Positions 1 through 9,374 are shown, counted from the first letter of the stretch. The stretch: 64,000 bases of DNA from JBGRQA01 sp041725895 (GCA_041725895.1 JBGRQA010000004.1:207506-271505), one strand, 5' to 3'. Made by a program: numbers and translations. Notes: generated by a model from the sequence alone, not told the origin.

Positions 1-49
1 TTGGGGACAATATCAACCGATTGAATAACCGGTCTGTTTCTTTTATGGA

Positions 50-1309
50 TTAGGATCCGAAATCGTCGTATGCAACCATTTCGTCTGGTACACCCAATTC
101 GTACAGCATGTTGGTTACTGCATCGTTCATCATTGGAGGTCCACACAAGTAGTACTCGATATCTTCCGGCTCCTCGTGCTTGCTTAGATACTCATCGTAG
201 ATTACCTGGTGAATGAAGCCTGTCGGTCCTTCCCAGTTATCTTCCGGCAGTGGCTCAGAAAGGGCCAGGTGCCATGTAAAGTTAGGGAATTCAGCAGCAA
301 TTGCATCAAATTGATCCTTGTAGAATACTTCTTTCATGGAACGAGCACCGTACCAGAAAGTAGCCTTACGACCGGTTTTCACAGTGTGGAACAAGTGGAA
401 GATGTGAGAACGCATTGGCGCCATACCAGCACCACCACCAATAAACATCATCTCATTGTCAGTCTCCTTGATAAAGAACTCACCGTAAGGTCCTGAAACG
501 GTCACCTTATCTCCTGGCTTACGCGAGAAGATGAAAGAAGAACAAACTCCAGGATTCACATTCATCCAACCACCGTTCACTCTATCGAATGGAGGGGTAG
601 CAATACGAATGTTCAACATTACAATGTTTCCTTCTGCAGGGTGGTTAGCCATGGAGTAAGCACGGTAGGTAGGCTCAGGGTTCTTCATCTTCAAATCGAA
701 CATTCCGAATTTCTCCCAGTCTTCCTTGTACTCATCACCAATAATCATATCCTTGAAGTCAACATCAATCTTAGGCACATCAATCTGAATGTAACCACCT
801 GATTTAAAGTCAAGGATTTCACCTTCTGGCAACTTCACTACAAACTCCTTAATAAAGGTAGCAACGTTGTCATTGGAAACCACTTCACATTCCCATTTTT
901 TGATTCCCATTACCTCAGCAGGAATGGACATCTCCAAATCTTCTTTCACTTTCACCTGGCAAGCCAAACGCCAGTCGTTTTGTTGCTCTTTACGTGAAAA
1001 GTATCCGGTTTCGGTTGGCAAAATGCTACCGGCTCCGGAGTGTACCTGACATCTACACATAGCACAAGTACCCCCTCCACCACAGGCAGAAGGCAAGAAG
1101 ATTTTGGCATTTCCCAAAGTACCCAACAGGGTATTTCCAGGCTCAACAACCAGCTCTTTTTCGCCGTCGTTGATATTAATTTTCACTTCCCCCGAAGGAG
1201 TAAGCTTCATTTTTGCATACAATAGGATAGAAACCAGTACCAGGATCACAAGTAGGAAGATCACAATACTTGTGGCAATAACTGTTCCCTGTGTTGTTAA
1301 TAAAATCAT
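50..1309 (-). CDS. nqrF: Na+-translocating NADH:quinone reductase subunit F
   Basis: NADH-oxidising entry subunit of Na+-NQR at the inner membrane; it passes electrons from NADH via FAD to a 2Fe-2S centre. The 419-residue protein has one N-terminal membrane helix (about 9-31). A plant-type ferredoxin domain follows, with Cys76, Cys82, Cys85 and Cys117 as cluster ligands. The flavin-binding motif RAYSMAN, the nucleotide motif GGGAGMAP and the C-terminal LCGPPMM of ferredoxin-NADP reductase-like domains are all present. Length is normal. It is the last gene of the operon nqrABCDEF, transcribed right to left, with 52 bases separating it from nqrE. Downstream bases 1-49 hold no recognisable gene. 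Confidence 0.97.
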   Translation of the reverse strand: MILLTTQGTVIATSIVIFLLVILVLVSILLYAKMKLTPSGEVKININDGEKELVVEPGNTLLGTLGNAKIFLPSACGGGGTCAMCRCQVHSGAGSILPTETGYFSRKEQQNDWRLACQVKVKEDLEMSIPAEVMGIKKWECEVVSNDNVATFIKEFVVKLPEGEILDFKSGGYIQIDVPKIDVDFKDMIIGDEYKEDWEKFGMFDLKMKNPEPTYRAYSMANHPAEGNIVMLNIRIATPPFDRVNGGWMNVNPGVCSSFIFSRKPGDKVTVSGPYGEFFIKETDNEMMFIGGGAGMAPMRSHIFHLFHTVKTGRKATFWYGARSMKEVFYKDQFDAIAAEFPNFTWHLALSEPLPEDNWEGPTGFIHQVIYDEYLSKHEEPEDIEYYLCGPPMMNDAVTNMLYELGVPDEMVAYDDFGS

Positions 1310-1361
1310 CTCTATTCCGATTTAATTTTTTAATACTGTTTTACTTCATCAATAGGGCAGC

Positions 1362-1979
1362 TTACAGCTTAATTCCCATAAAGCTCATGAAAGCAATCCC
1401 CATTAATCCGGTAACGATGAAGGTGATTCCCAATCCACGCAAAGGCGCAGGAATGTTGGAATAACGAATCTTCTCACGGATTGCGGCAATCCCTACAATA
1501 GCAAGGAACCATCCGATACCGGAACCGATACCAAATGAAGTAGCTTCAGCAATGTTATTGTAACCTCTCTCCTGCATAAACAATGAACCACCAAGGATAG
1601 CACAGTTTACCGCAATCAGAGGCAAAAAGATTCCCAGTTGAGAATACAGGGTTGGAGCGAATTTCTCCACAATCATCTCTACCAACTGCACCATAGATGC
1701 AATAATAGCAATAAACATGATAAAGCTAAGGAAGCTTAGATCCACATCAGCAAAGGTAGGATCCAACCAAACCAAAGCACCCTCTTTCAAAATATAGTTC
1801 TCCAAAAGGTAATCAACAGGAACGGTAATACCCAGTACAAAAATTACAGCAAGTCCCAAACCCACCGAAGTTTTCACGGTTTTGGAAACCGCCAGGTAAG
1901 AACACATACCCAGAAAGTATGCGAATACCATATTGTCTATAAAGATAGACTTAATGAATATATTTATTAGATTTTCCAT
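1362..1979 (-). CDS. nqrE: Na+-NQR subunit E
   Basis: Integral membrane subunit of Na+-NQR, 205 residues, with about six hydrophobic helices. NqrD and NqrE are inverted-topology paralogues that hold an iron centre between them. The two half-helix cysteines expected for this are visible in GMCSYLAVSK (near residue 26) and VNCAILGG (near residue 120). The gene lies 21 bases after nqrD in the same operon and has the family's usual length. Confidence 0.97.
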   Translation of the reverse strand: MENLINIFIKSIFIDNMVFAYFLGMCSYLAVSKTVKTSVGLGLAVIFVLGITVPVDYLLENYILKEGALVWLDPTFADVDLSFLSFIMFIAIIASMVQLVEMIVEKFAPTLYSQLGIFLPLIAVNCAILGGSLFMQERGYNNIAEATSFGIGSGIGWFLAIVGIAAIREKIRYSNIPAPLRGLGITFIVTGLMGIAFMSFMGIKL

Positions 1980-2000
1980 TTTTCGTCTCTTTCTTTAGAA

Positions 2001-2645
2001 TTATTTCGCTTCGATTAGCTCCTTGTTACGAGATCTCTGTACCCAGATGATCACACCCACAGTAACCAATGCCATTGGAGGCAGAATCATCAGACCGTTG
2101 TTTTGGTAACCCATATCGTAGAAAGCTTGAGGAATAACGTGGAAACCGTAAATGGTACCCGATCCCAGCAACTCTCTAAAGAAAGCTACAATAATCAGAA
2201 TCACACCGTATCCGGCAGCATTTCCCAGACCATCAAGGAAAGCAGGCCAAGGCTTGTTACCCAGTGCAAAAGCTTCCAAACGTCCCATGATGATACAGTT
2301 GGTAATAATCAAACCAACGAATACCGAAAGCTGCTTACTCACATCATATGCGAAAGCTTTCAGCACCTGGTCAACCAGGATTACCAGGGCAGCAACAACA
2401 ACCAGCTGCACGATAATACGAATACGGGATGGAATAGTATTACGAAGTAATGAAACAATTACGTTTGCAAAGGCCAGTACGGCCATAACCGAAAGTGACA
2501 TCACCACGGCAGGCTCCAATTTGGCGGTTACCGCCAAGGCCGAACAAATACCCAGCACCTGTACGGTAATTGGGTTGTCGCTTCCCAATGGATTGGTCAG
2601 CAACTTTTTATTCTTAGCTGAGAATAATGGTTCTTTATCGCTCAT
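2001..2645 (-). CDS. nqrD: Na+-NQR subunit D
   Basis: Integral membrane subunit of Na+-NQR, 214 residues, with about six predicted helices. The cysteine-bearing half-helices GICSALAVTAK and TNCIIMGR match those of NqrE, in keeping with the shared intramembrane iron site. It starts only 7 bases after the nqrC stop codon, so translation is probably coupled. RnfE is the closest alternative family, but the complete nqr neighbourhood settles the assignment. Confidence 0.97.
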   Translation of the reverse strand: MSDKEPLFSAKNKKLLTNPLGSDNPITVQVLGICSALAVTAKLEPAVVMSLSVMAVLAFANVIVSLLRNTIPSRIRIIVQLVVVAALVILVDQVLKAFAYDVSKQLSVFVGLIITNCIIMGRLEAFALGNKPWPAFLDGLGNAAGYGVILIIVAFFRELLGSGTIYGFHVIPQAFYDMGYQNNGLMILPPMALVTVGVIIWVQRSRNKELIEAK

Positions 2646-2652
2646 CTCTTGC

Positions 2653-3357
2653 TTAATTTGAAGATTTTAAAAACTTTTCATAGTTACTCAGGTTGTCCTT
2701 CAGCATGGCTTCCAAACCTTTTGAAGTAACAGTACCTCCCGAAACGGCATCAAATTGATGTGGATTCCCTGAAGCGGTTCCTTTCACCAATTTAAGAGAA
2801 GTAAAAACTCCCGCTTCATCAAAAATCTGCTTCCCTTTAAAAGGAGCTTGAAAAGCAGGCTTGGAAATCTCAGCTCCCAAACCTGGAGTTTCTCCTTTAT
2901 GAGCGAAAGTAGCACCGAAAATGGTTTTGCCATCAGGATCCATAGAAAGGAATCCCCAGATAGGTCCCCACATTCCTTTTCCAAGCACAGGGATGATCAG
3001 TTTCTGACCCAGATCCTCTTTCTGGAAAACAAACACAGGAAGATCTCTATCTTCCACTTTCTTGCCGTTCTCAACTTTCAAATCAACTGCAAAAGCGGCA
3101 TCCTTGTCCTTTTTTACTACTTCGCCCTTTACATTTACTACAAATGCATCTACAATGTAGTTGTCGTAAAGTTTTTCTGCATCAGCAGGAGTAGAAGCAA
3201 CATTCACAGCTTTTAGAATGTTTTGCTTTTTCTCAATCTCTTTATTCCGGGTTTGGCGTGGCTTCAATTGAAGAGCAGTAAAAGAAAGTACTGCAGCAAC
3301 CACCACTACCATAATCGAGGCATAAAGAAAAGTATATGTATTGCTATTAGTATTCAT
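2653..3357 (-). CDS. nqrC: Na+-NQR subunit C, covalent flavoprotein
   Basis: Subunit with one N-terminal membrane helix (about 10-30) and a periplasmic FMN-binding domain. FMN is normally attached by a phosphoester bond to the last Thr of an S-G-A-T-x-T motif. Here it reads SGGTVT at residues 206-211, so Thr211 is the likely attachment site, with Gly in place of the usual Ala. The protein is 234 residues. ApbE, which loads the flavin, is not in this window. A 108-base spacer without an ORF separates it from nqrB. Confidence 0.96.
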   Translation of the reverse strand: MNTNSNTYTFLYASIMVVVVAAVLSFTALQLKPRQTRNKEIEKKQNILKAVNVASTPADAEKLYDNYIVDAFVVNVKGEVVKKDKDAAFAVDLKVENGKKVEDRDLPVFVFQKEDLGQKLIIPVLGKGMWGPIWGFLSMDPDGKTIFGATFAHKGETPGLGAEISKPAFQAPFKGKQIFDEAGVFTSLKLVKGTASGNPHQFDAVSGGTVTSKGLEAMLKDNLSNYEKFLKSSN

Positions 3358-3465
3358 GTGAATAATTATTAAATTTTTGCCACATGGAAGTCGCCATAGG
3401 AATTATATCCTGCAAGAATAATGTTTTCACTAATGGCTCGTTTCATTTTCTAACTTATTTAAGGA

Positions 3466-4650
3466 TTAAGCATTCACCTTAGCTCGTTTCAGTCTTCTCT
3501 TAATATTAGACTGAACAACGTAATGATCAATCAGAGGAGCAAAAGTGTTCAGCAGAAGAATTGCCAACATCATTGCCTCAGGGAATCCGGCATTCATCAC
3601 ACGAATCAGTACCGCCATAAAACCAATTAGGAAACCGTAGATGATTTTCCCGGTGTTGGTTTGAGCTCCTGAAACAGGATCGGTGGCCATAAATACGGCA
3701 CCAAATGCAAATCCACCCATAATCAAGTGTTGCCATGCAGGAATCTCAGTCATGTAAGGGTTCACACCAATTACATTGAAGATAGCCCCCATTACATATC
3801 CACCTACAAATACCGACAGCATAATTCTCCAGCTACCGATACCGGTGAACAATAGGATGGCAGCACCAATCAGGATAGCCAAAGTTGAAGTTTCACCAAT
3901 AGATCCGGGGATCAAACCGATGAACATGTCCCAGGTTTGAGACAATGCGCCACCCATAATACTCTGGGCCTGAGCTGGAGAAGCATCAACCAAAGCAGCA
4001 GCGTCAGCCAAAGGAGTTGCACCTGAAAAGCTATCCGCCTTCTCTGCAATCCAAACCGCATCACCCGACATTTTTGATGGGTAAGCGAAGAAGAAAAAGG
4101 CACGAGCTATCAAAGCAGGGTTCCAAATGTTCATTCCGGTTCCACCGAATACTTCTTTACCAATTACTACGGCAAAGGCAGTAGCTACAGCTACCATCCA
4201 TAGTGGAGCCTCAACAGGCATAATCATAGGAATCAGCAAACCGGAAACAAGGAAACCTTCGTTTACCTGGTGACCTCTCATCTGTGCAAAGGCAAATTCA
4301 ATACCCAAACCTACTACGTAGGAAACTACGATGATTGGAAGAACTTTCAGCAGACCATACAGTGCCATATCCATCATTCCAACGGAAGCCAGCTCGCCTA
4401 CAGAAAGAAAATGCTGATAACCCACATTGTAAATACCAAACAACAATGAAGGGATCAAAGCCAGAACCACTACAGACATAGTACGCTTCAAATCGATACT
4501 ATCCTTAATGTGGGTTCCGGTTTTAGAGGTAATATCAGGAACATACAAAAAAGTTTCAAATGCCTCAAAAGTAGACTGCAACTTCGCGTATTTCCCTCCC
4601 TTTTGAAATAAGGGTTTCTTTTTATCAAGAAATTTTCTAAGTGCTTTCAT
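3466..4650 (-). CDS. nqrB: Na+-NQR subunit B, sodium channel and quinone site
   Basis: Largest membrane subunit, 394 residues, with multiple helices. It carries covalent FMN and riboflavin and forms the sodium path. The FMN-attachment motif SGAT is at residues 209-212, with Thr212 as acceptor. The sequence then continues in a glycine-rich membrane segment typical of NqrB/RnfD. The N-terminal amphipathic stretch (residues 1-50) is the part that contacts quinone in other NQRs. It is second in the operon, 84 bases after nqrA. Confidence 0.97.
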   Translation of the reverse strand: MKALRKFLDKKKPLFQKGGKYAKLQSTFEAFETFLYVPDITSKTGTHIKDSIDLKRTMSVVVLALIPSLLFGIYNVGYQHFLSVGELASVGMMDMALYGLLKVLPIIVVSYVVGLGIEFAFAQMRGHQVNEGFLVSGLLIPMIMPVEAPLWMVAVATAFAVVIGKEVFGGTGMNIWNPALIARAFFFFAYPSKMSGDAVWIAEKADSFSGATPLADAAALVDASPAQAQSIMGGALSQTWDMFIGLIPGSIGETSTLAILIGAAILLFTGIGSWRIMLSVFVGGYVMGAIFNVIGVNPYMTEIPAWQHLIMGGFAFGAVFMATDPVSGAQTNTGKIIYGFLIGFMAVLIRVMNAGFPEAMMLAILLLNTFAPLIDHYVVQSNIKRRLKRAKVNA

Positions 4651-4734
4651 TTTATATATTTATCCGTTACTCTTTGCGTTATCAAACAGCAGCTATAATA
4701 ATTTGTATCTAAAAACTCTTGTGCCGGATAGCCT

Positions 4735-6090
4735 TTAGCTCATTTCCTTGATCATCAGATCAATTCCCTGACGCACGACATCCTGTGCAGCAATTTTTGA
4801 GGTACATACAAACTCGCAAAGAGCAAAGTCTTCCGGAGCCACTTCGTAAATACCCAGCTGTTCCATCTGATCAATATCTTCCACCATAATGGCTTTCACC
4901 AGGTGTACAGGAAGAACATCCATAGGCAAAACTTTTTCGTACTCGCCGCTCATTACGTAAGCACGGTGCTCCCCATGCAGGTTTGCATCCAATTTGTACT
5001 TCTTGTTTGGTGTCAACCACGAGAAGAAAGAACGAGACATAGAGAATTTATTTAGTCCGGGAAGTGCCCAGCCCAAAAATTCAAACTTATCTCCTTCAGG
5101 GATTACAGTAATTTGAGAATCGTAAGCTCCAATAAATCCGTCCTCAGGAATTTGAGTTCCTGTTAATACGTTACCGGAAATAACACGAATCTTCTCATCA
5201 TCCTTAAGCTTTCCTTTCAGAATGTTACGAACAGAAGCTCCCTGAATGATTTCAAAATAGCAAGGGTTCTTCACTTCCGAACCGGCTACCGCTACCTTAC
5301 GGGAAACATCATAAATTCCCTTCTGGAACAAACGTCCGATGAAAATAACCTCTTGAGGACGAATCACCCAAACATTTTCCCCTTTGTTAATTGGATCAAT
5401 GTGATGAATTTGAACTCCAACGTTACCTGCTGGGTGAGGACCACTGAATTTACTAATCACCACATTTTTAGCATCGGTAAATACTTTTGATGTGGTCTTC
5501 GTAGCATGAATATTCAGGTGCACTTTACCATCGGTAAGTTTAGCCAAGGCATCGATACCTGCCTGGAAGGCTTCTGCTTCGCCTTCAACAATAAAATCAT
5601 TGTCAGCAGCCAAAGGTGCTGAATCGAAAGCAGAGATAAAAATAGATTTTGGCGTATCAGCCGGATTAGCGATCACATCGTAAGGACGTTGACGAACAAA
5701 GGCCCACAGCCCACTTTTCAATAACTCCTCCTTGATCTCCTCTCTGGTTAAGTCATTCGGGTTGGCTTTCTTGAAATCCTCATATTGAATTTCAGAATCT
5801 GCCTGTACCACAATCTCCAGAATTTTACGGCGTTCTCCTCTGTTAATAGCAGTAACCTTACCACTTACAGGAGAAGTAAAAACAACTTCGGGACGATACT
5901 TGTCAAAAAACAAGGGCGTCCCGGCTTTTACTTCATGATCAACCTTCACTTTAAGCTTAGGTGTCAACCCATGAAAATCGGTTGGTTTAACTGCATATGT
6001 CTCAGAACGATCAGCTTTCTCCAGTACTGTTTCAGACTTTCCTATCAGCTTAATATCTAAGCCTCTTTTGATCTTATTAACTTCAGACAT
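4735..6090 (-). CDS. nqrA: Na+-NQR subunit A
   Basis: First gene of the operon: a soluble 451-residue cytoplasmic subunit without cofactor that docks on NqrB. The N-terminus (GLDIKLIGKSE) and the lipoyl/biotinyl-like region around residues 40-90 (KVDHEVKAGTPLF) are typical of NqrA. The other five subunits follow in the order B-C-D-E-F, all on the minus strand. In this phylum the electron acceptor is expected to be menaquinone, which fits mqnB further along the window. Confidence 0.97.
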   Translation of the reverse strand: MSEVNKIKRGLDIKLIGKSETVLEKADRSETYAVKPTDFHGLTPKLKVKVDHEVKAGTPLFFDKYRPEVVFTSPVSGKVTAINRGERRKILEIVVQADSEIQYEDFKKANPNDLTREEIKEELLKSGLWAFVRQRPYDVIANPADTPKSIFISAFDSAPLAADNDFIVEGEAEAFQAGIDALAKLTDGKVHLNIHATKTTSKVFTDAKNVVISKFSGPHPAGNVGVQIHHIDPINKGENVWVIRPQEVIFIGRLFQKGIYDVSRKVAVAGSEVKNPCYFEIIQGASVRNILKGKLKDDEKIRVISGNVLTGTQIPEDGFIGAYDSQITVIPEGDKFEFLGWALPGLNKFSMSRSFFSWLTPNKKYKLDANLHGEHRAYVMSGEYEKVLPMDVLPVHLVKAIMVEDIDQMEQLGIYEVAPEDFALCEFVCTSKIAAQDVVRQGIDLMIKEMS

Positions 6091-6228
6091 GTTAAACTAT
6101 TTGATATTATTAATTAGCGACAAAATTAACTAATTTATAGAACTATTTCACAATCTTATAGCAAGATTAAACGATCCTCGACTATAGGACTGAAATAGTG
6201 TAAAATAAATGCTTAAGATTTTGAGAAG

Positions 6229-6236
6229 CAAATATA
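6229..6236 (-). promoter_or_regulatory. candidate -7 element for the nqr operon
   Basis: On the minus strand this reads TATATTTG, a match to the Bacteroidota -7 consensus TAnnTTTG, about 140 bases before the nqrA start. I found no clear TTTG at the -33 position, so the call is tentative. Confidence 0.35.
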
Positions 6237-6250
6237 ATAAAGCAATTTAG

Positions 6251-6258
6251 TAATTTTG
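6251..6258 (+). promoter_or_regulatory. candidate -7 element for the T9SS plug gene
   Basis: TAATTTTG matches TAnnTTTG and lies about 48 bases before the start codon at 6306, giving a short leader. No good -33 box is visible. Together with the opposite-strand element it makes the 215-base spacer a divergent promoter region. Confidence 0.45.
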
Positions 6259-6305
6259 TATGATTCCGTTTATTTTTAATTAGTGTATATACATATCAAC
6301 ATACC

Positions 6306-7598
6306 ATGAAAATTTTAGCTCTCTTCATTTCTTTTTGCCTTACCACTCAAAGCCTTTGGTCTGCCTCCATTTCAGAGGATAAGGAAGATTTCACCTACTA
6401 CAATCAAGTGAAAAAATCCACCATTCATACCGTACAAATTACACCCAAAGGATGGAATTTAGCCTACCCCGTAATTGAATTGAATGGGAAGAATCAGATT
6501 GAACTAAGTTTCGATGATTTTAATGAAGAGGTAATTGATTACTCCTATCGAATAATTCATTGCAATTCGGACTGGACCTCTTCCAACCTCAGTGAATTTG
6601 ATTATCTGGATGGATTCACGGAAAACCAGATTCAGGATTATGAACTCTCCTTTAACTCCAACTACGAGTTTGTACACTACAAACTAAGCCTGCCCAATAA
6701 TGATGTACGAATGAAGATCTCAGGCAATTACGTTGTAGAGGTTTACGAAGAATTTGATCCGGAAAAAGTGATCCTCTCCCAGCGGTTTTCTGTTGTAGAG
6801 CCACTGGTAGATATTCGGGGAATGGTAAAAAACCCGGTAGTACTGGACCTAAGAGAGACGCATCAGGAGGTGGATTTCAGCATTCTTCACGATCGATTTG
6901 CCATAGACAATCCGCAGATGGATCTGAAAGTGGTGCTCACACAAAATAACCGTTGGGATCACAGTCAAAAAAATTTGAAGCCACTTTTCATTCGCCAAAA
7001 CGAACTGGTCTTTGATTACCAAACCGAAAACCTATTTCCTGGTGGCAATGAATATCGCTATTTCGACATCAAAAGCCTCCGCTATCAGTCCCGGTTTATC
7101 CAGGCTGTCCACAAAAACGGAAATCAATACCAGGTAGTTCTGTTTCCGGGAGAAAACCGACATTTCAAACATTACCTATATGAGCCAGATATCAATGGAA
7201 GGTTTCTGATTGATGTTCAGGAACGGGACGATCCCGCCACAGAAGCTGACTATGCCTGGGTAGCCTTTACCCTCCCTATGGAAACCCCAATGCAGCACGG
7301 AAAATTCTACGTTTACGGACAACTCTCCCAATATATGTGCAGAGAGAAGTATGAAATGAAATACAATTTTGAGAGGAAAGCCTACGAATTAAATCTTCTG
7401 CTTAAGCAAGGTTTCTATAATTACCAGTATGCCTTTCTGGAAAAGGGCAAGAAAGCCCCGGATCTTACCTTTGCAGAAGGAAGCCACCGGGAAACGGAGA
7501 ACGATTACGTTATCTACGTTTACTATCACGATTTGGCAAAAAATTATGACCGCCTTATTGGCTGGCAGGTTATCAATTCTCTAAAACCAATCCATTAA
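6306..7598 (+). CDS. type IX secretion system plug protein (DUF5103)
   Basis: A 430-residue secreted or periplasmic protein with a signal peptide (MKILALFISFCLTTQSLWSA, cleaved near residue 20). It has the features I associate with DUF5103, now called the T9SS plug protein. These include a beta-rich N-terminal part with RIIHCNSDW near residue 80 and a C-terminal GSHRETENDYVIYVYYH motif. In the known system this protein closes the periplasmic side of the SprA/Sov translocon pore when no cargo is present. It stands alone, with no other T9SS component nearby, which is normal for the family. Start chosen at the ATG preceding the signal peptide. Confidence 0.88.
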   Translation: MKILALFISFCLTTQSLWSASISEDKEDFTYYNQVKKSTIHTVQITPKGWNLAYPVIELNGKNQIELSFDDFNEEVIDYSYRIIHCNSDWTSSNLSEFDYLDGFTENQIQDYELSFNSNYEFVHYKLSLPNNDVRMKISGNYVVEVYEEFDPEKVILSQRFSVVEPLVDIRGMVKNPVVLDLRETHQEVDFSILHDRFAIDNPQMDLKVVLTQNNRWDHSQKNLKPLFIRQNELVFDYQTENLFPGGNEYRYFDIKSLRYQSRFIQAVHKNGNQYQVVLFPGENRHFKHYLYEPDINGRFLIDVQERDDPATEADYAWVAFTLPMETPMQHGKFYVYGQLSQYMCREKYEMKYNFERKAYELNLLLKQGFYNYQYAFLEKGKKAPDLTFAEGSHRETENDYVIYVYYHDLAKNYDRLIGWQVINSLKPIH

Positions 7599-7741
7599 TT
7601 GTTTTCTAAGCTCTAATTCATCCAAAAAAAAAGAGATATTTCACTCTGCTTTACCTCATATTCTTTGAATTTCATAGCGCTATGTTGTAAATCATGCCGA
7701 TTTGCTCAAAAATTCTCTGGCCTTTCTTCTGAAAAAAGTCC

Positions 7742-7787
7742 TACATTTGGAGCAAAATAATCAATTGGACGGGATCTCCCGATCCAA
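7742..7787 (+). promoter_or_regulatory. promoter -7 element and leader hairpin before ORF 7806 and bioB
   Basis: TACATTTG at 7742-7749 matches TAnnTTTG. About 16 bases further on, 7765-7787 folds into a strong stem-loop: TTGGA-CGGG, loop ATCT, CCCG-(A)-TCCAA, nine pairs with one bulge. The hairpin would lie at the very 5' end of the transcript, where it could stabilise the mRNA or serve as an operator. Confidence 0.5.
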
Positions 7788-7805
7788 AATTTAAACTAAA
7801 TTCTA

Positions 7806-8312
7806 ATGAAACCTGATCTGATTCAAAAAAGAAGGGAATCGAACGTGCGGGTTTTCAAAAGATGGAGCAGAAAAAGCTATGCTGCTTTTGCCAGCATGCA
7901 CAAGGAGATAAAAATCTCCTGTATCAATGCAAGCTACTCACTGCTTTCAAATTTTGAAAATCGGTTCGTGCCTGCTTTTGAAGGTAGAATCAATGAATTC
8001 AGGATGAAAAACGAAGATCCAGAGCTTCCTCTCCCTGAGGAATCGCAATGGATGACTCCCCTTTTGGAGTTGCAGCAACAAATAGAATGCCCTAAGTATG
8101 AACTTACGATTTTAAAAATCTTTCACTCATTCCTGAGGACATCTACAAATTGCTACCGGTTTATTAGTTCATCCTACCCTATTGATTCCGGCATCAACAG
8201 GCAAAGTAACATTCCCAAATTAATTCCGGCACAAATTCCTATTCCATTTTCCACCTCTCGAGAGAATTGGGTCACCCCAAATTCCTTTCGATACGGAAAA
8301 GCTATGTGCTAA
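7806..8312 (+). CDS. hypothetical protein with a TonB-receptor-like N-terminus
   Basis: A 168-residue ORF that I do not recognise as a whole. Its first 50 residues, containing VFKRWSRKSYAAFASMHKEI, resemble from memory the atypical N-terminal leader of some Bacteroidota TonB-dependent receptors of the BtuB type. No plug or barrel follows. The remainder is hydrophilic, then low in complexity, and unlike any receptor. It has its own promoter-like element and hairpin, and ends 33 bases before bioB, so the two may be co-transcribed. It could be a genuine small protein, a decayed receptor start joined to unrelated sequence, or a translated leader controlling bioB. The last third (after residue about 115) looks least protein-like. 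Confidence 0.45.
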   Translation: MKPDLIQKRRESNVRVFKRWSRKSYAAFASMHKEIKISCINASYSLLSNFENRFVPAFEGRINEFRMKNEDPELPLPEESQWMTPLLELQQQIECPKYELTILKIFHSFLRTSTNCYRFISSSYPIDSGINRQSNIPKLIPAQIPIPFSTSRENWVTPNSFRYGKAMC

Positions 8313-8345
8313 ACTTTCAATGTAAAATTTGTAAAACGTATTCAA

Positions 8346-9320
8346 ATGAGTGAAATCAGAAATAACTGGACCAAAGAAGAAGTAACGGAAATCTACAACC
8401 TCCCCCTTTTGGATTTGGTCAACAAGGCCTCCAATATTCATCGCCAATACCATGATTCAACAAAAATGAACATGAACACCTTAATTTCGGTGCGAACCGG
8501 TGCATGTTCTCAGGATTGTAAATATTGCGCACAATCGGCACGTTACGATACCCATGTGAAACCCCAAAAGCTGAGCATGGAGGAAGTTCTGGAACAAGCC
8601 AGAGTAGCAAAAGGAAATGGTGTAAAACGAGTTTGCCTGAGTTCCTCCGGAAGAGATGGCAACCGTGATGATCGTTTCGATGAAATGGCAGAAATGATTA
8701 CCGAGGTGAAAAAAATGGGATTGGAAGTATGCTGCACCATGGGTATGATCAACAAAGAAAAAGCCCAAAAACTGGCTGAATTGGGAATTACTGCCGTAAA
8801 TCACAATCTCGATACTTCAGAGCGTCATTATCCTAACATTACAACTACCAGAACTTACAGCGAACGACTGGAAACATTGCAAAACCTACAGGATGCAGGA
8901 ATTTCCTACTGCTCGGGGGGAATTCTGGGCATGGGCGAAACCGACGAAGACAGGATTGAAATGCTTCGTACCTTGGCCAACCAGGAAAAACATCCATACA
9001 ATGTACCCTTAAACTCCCTGGTGCCGGTAGAAGGAACTCCATTCTACGGAAAAGAAACCATTGGCATCTTCGAAATGGTACGAGCAATTGCAACCGCACG
9101 AATTCTGATGCCGAAAACAGTGGTTGCCTTTGCTGCCGGTCGTACCCATTACAGTCAGGAAGGTCAAGCACTTTGCTTTTTGGCCGGTGCCAATTCCATT
9201 TTCTTTGGAAACAAACTACTTACGGTAGACAATATGACCGTAAATGAAGATCAACACCTATTGAATATACTGGGAATTGCCCCAACTCAATACAAGGAAT
9301 TGACAACACTGGAAAAATAA
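8346..9320 (+). CDS. bioB: biotin synthase (divergent), radical SAM
   Basis: A 324-residue radical-SAM enzyme expected to insert sulfur into dethiobiotin. The 4Fe-4S cluster motif C54-x3-C58-x2-C61 (ACSQDCKYC) is intact. The ligands of the second 2Fe-2S cluster are also present: Cys97, Cys129, Cys189 (YCSGG) and Arg266 (AAGR), plus the NHNLDTS motif. The loop after Cys97 is unusual. Typical BioB has CMGAAW, while this one has CLSSSG followed by RDGNRDD. No other biotin gene is adjacent. The assignment to BioB is strong at family level. The odd loop leaves some room for a BioB-like enzyme with another substrate. Confidence 0.85.
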   Translation: MSEIRNNWTKEEVTEIYNLPLLDLVNKASNIHRQYHDSTKMNMNTLISVRTGACSQDCKYCAQSARYDTHVKPQKLSMEEVLEQARVAKGNGVKRVCLSSSGRDGNRDDRFDEMAEMITEVKKMGLEVCCTMGMINKEKAQKLAELGITAVNHNLDTSERHYPNITTTRTYSERLETLQNLQDAGISYCSGGILGMGETDEDRIEMLRTLANQEKHPYNVPLNSLVPVEGTPFYGKETIGIFEMVRAIATARILMPKTVVAFAAGRTHYSQEGQALCFLAGANSIFFGNKLLTVDNMTVNEDQHLLNILGIAPTQYKELTTLEK

Positions 9321-9336
9321 ACCACTCATATTAAAA

Positions 9337-9374
9337 TAAGAAATCCCGATCAGATTATTGATGGGGATTTCTTA
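9337..9374 (+). terminator. hairpin downstream of bioB
   Basis: TAAGAAATCCC at 9337-9347 pairs perfectly with GGGATTTCTTA at 9364-9374. It starts 17 bases after the bioB stop codon. The tract after the stem is only moderately T-rich. Confidence 0.6.

Noticed and set aside
7742..7805. Cobalamin or biotin riboswitch before the receptor-like ORF
   Set aside because: The leader is only about 50 nt with one simple hairpin; no B12 box or multi-stem fold is present.
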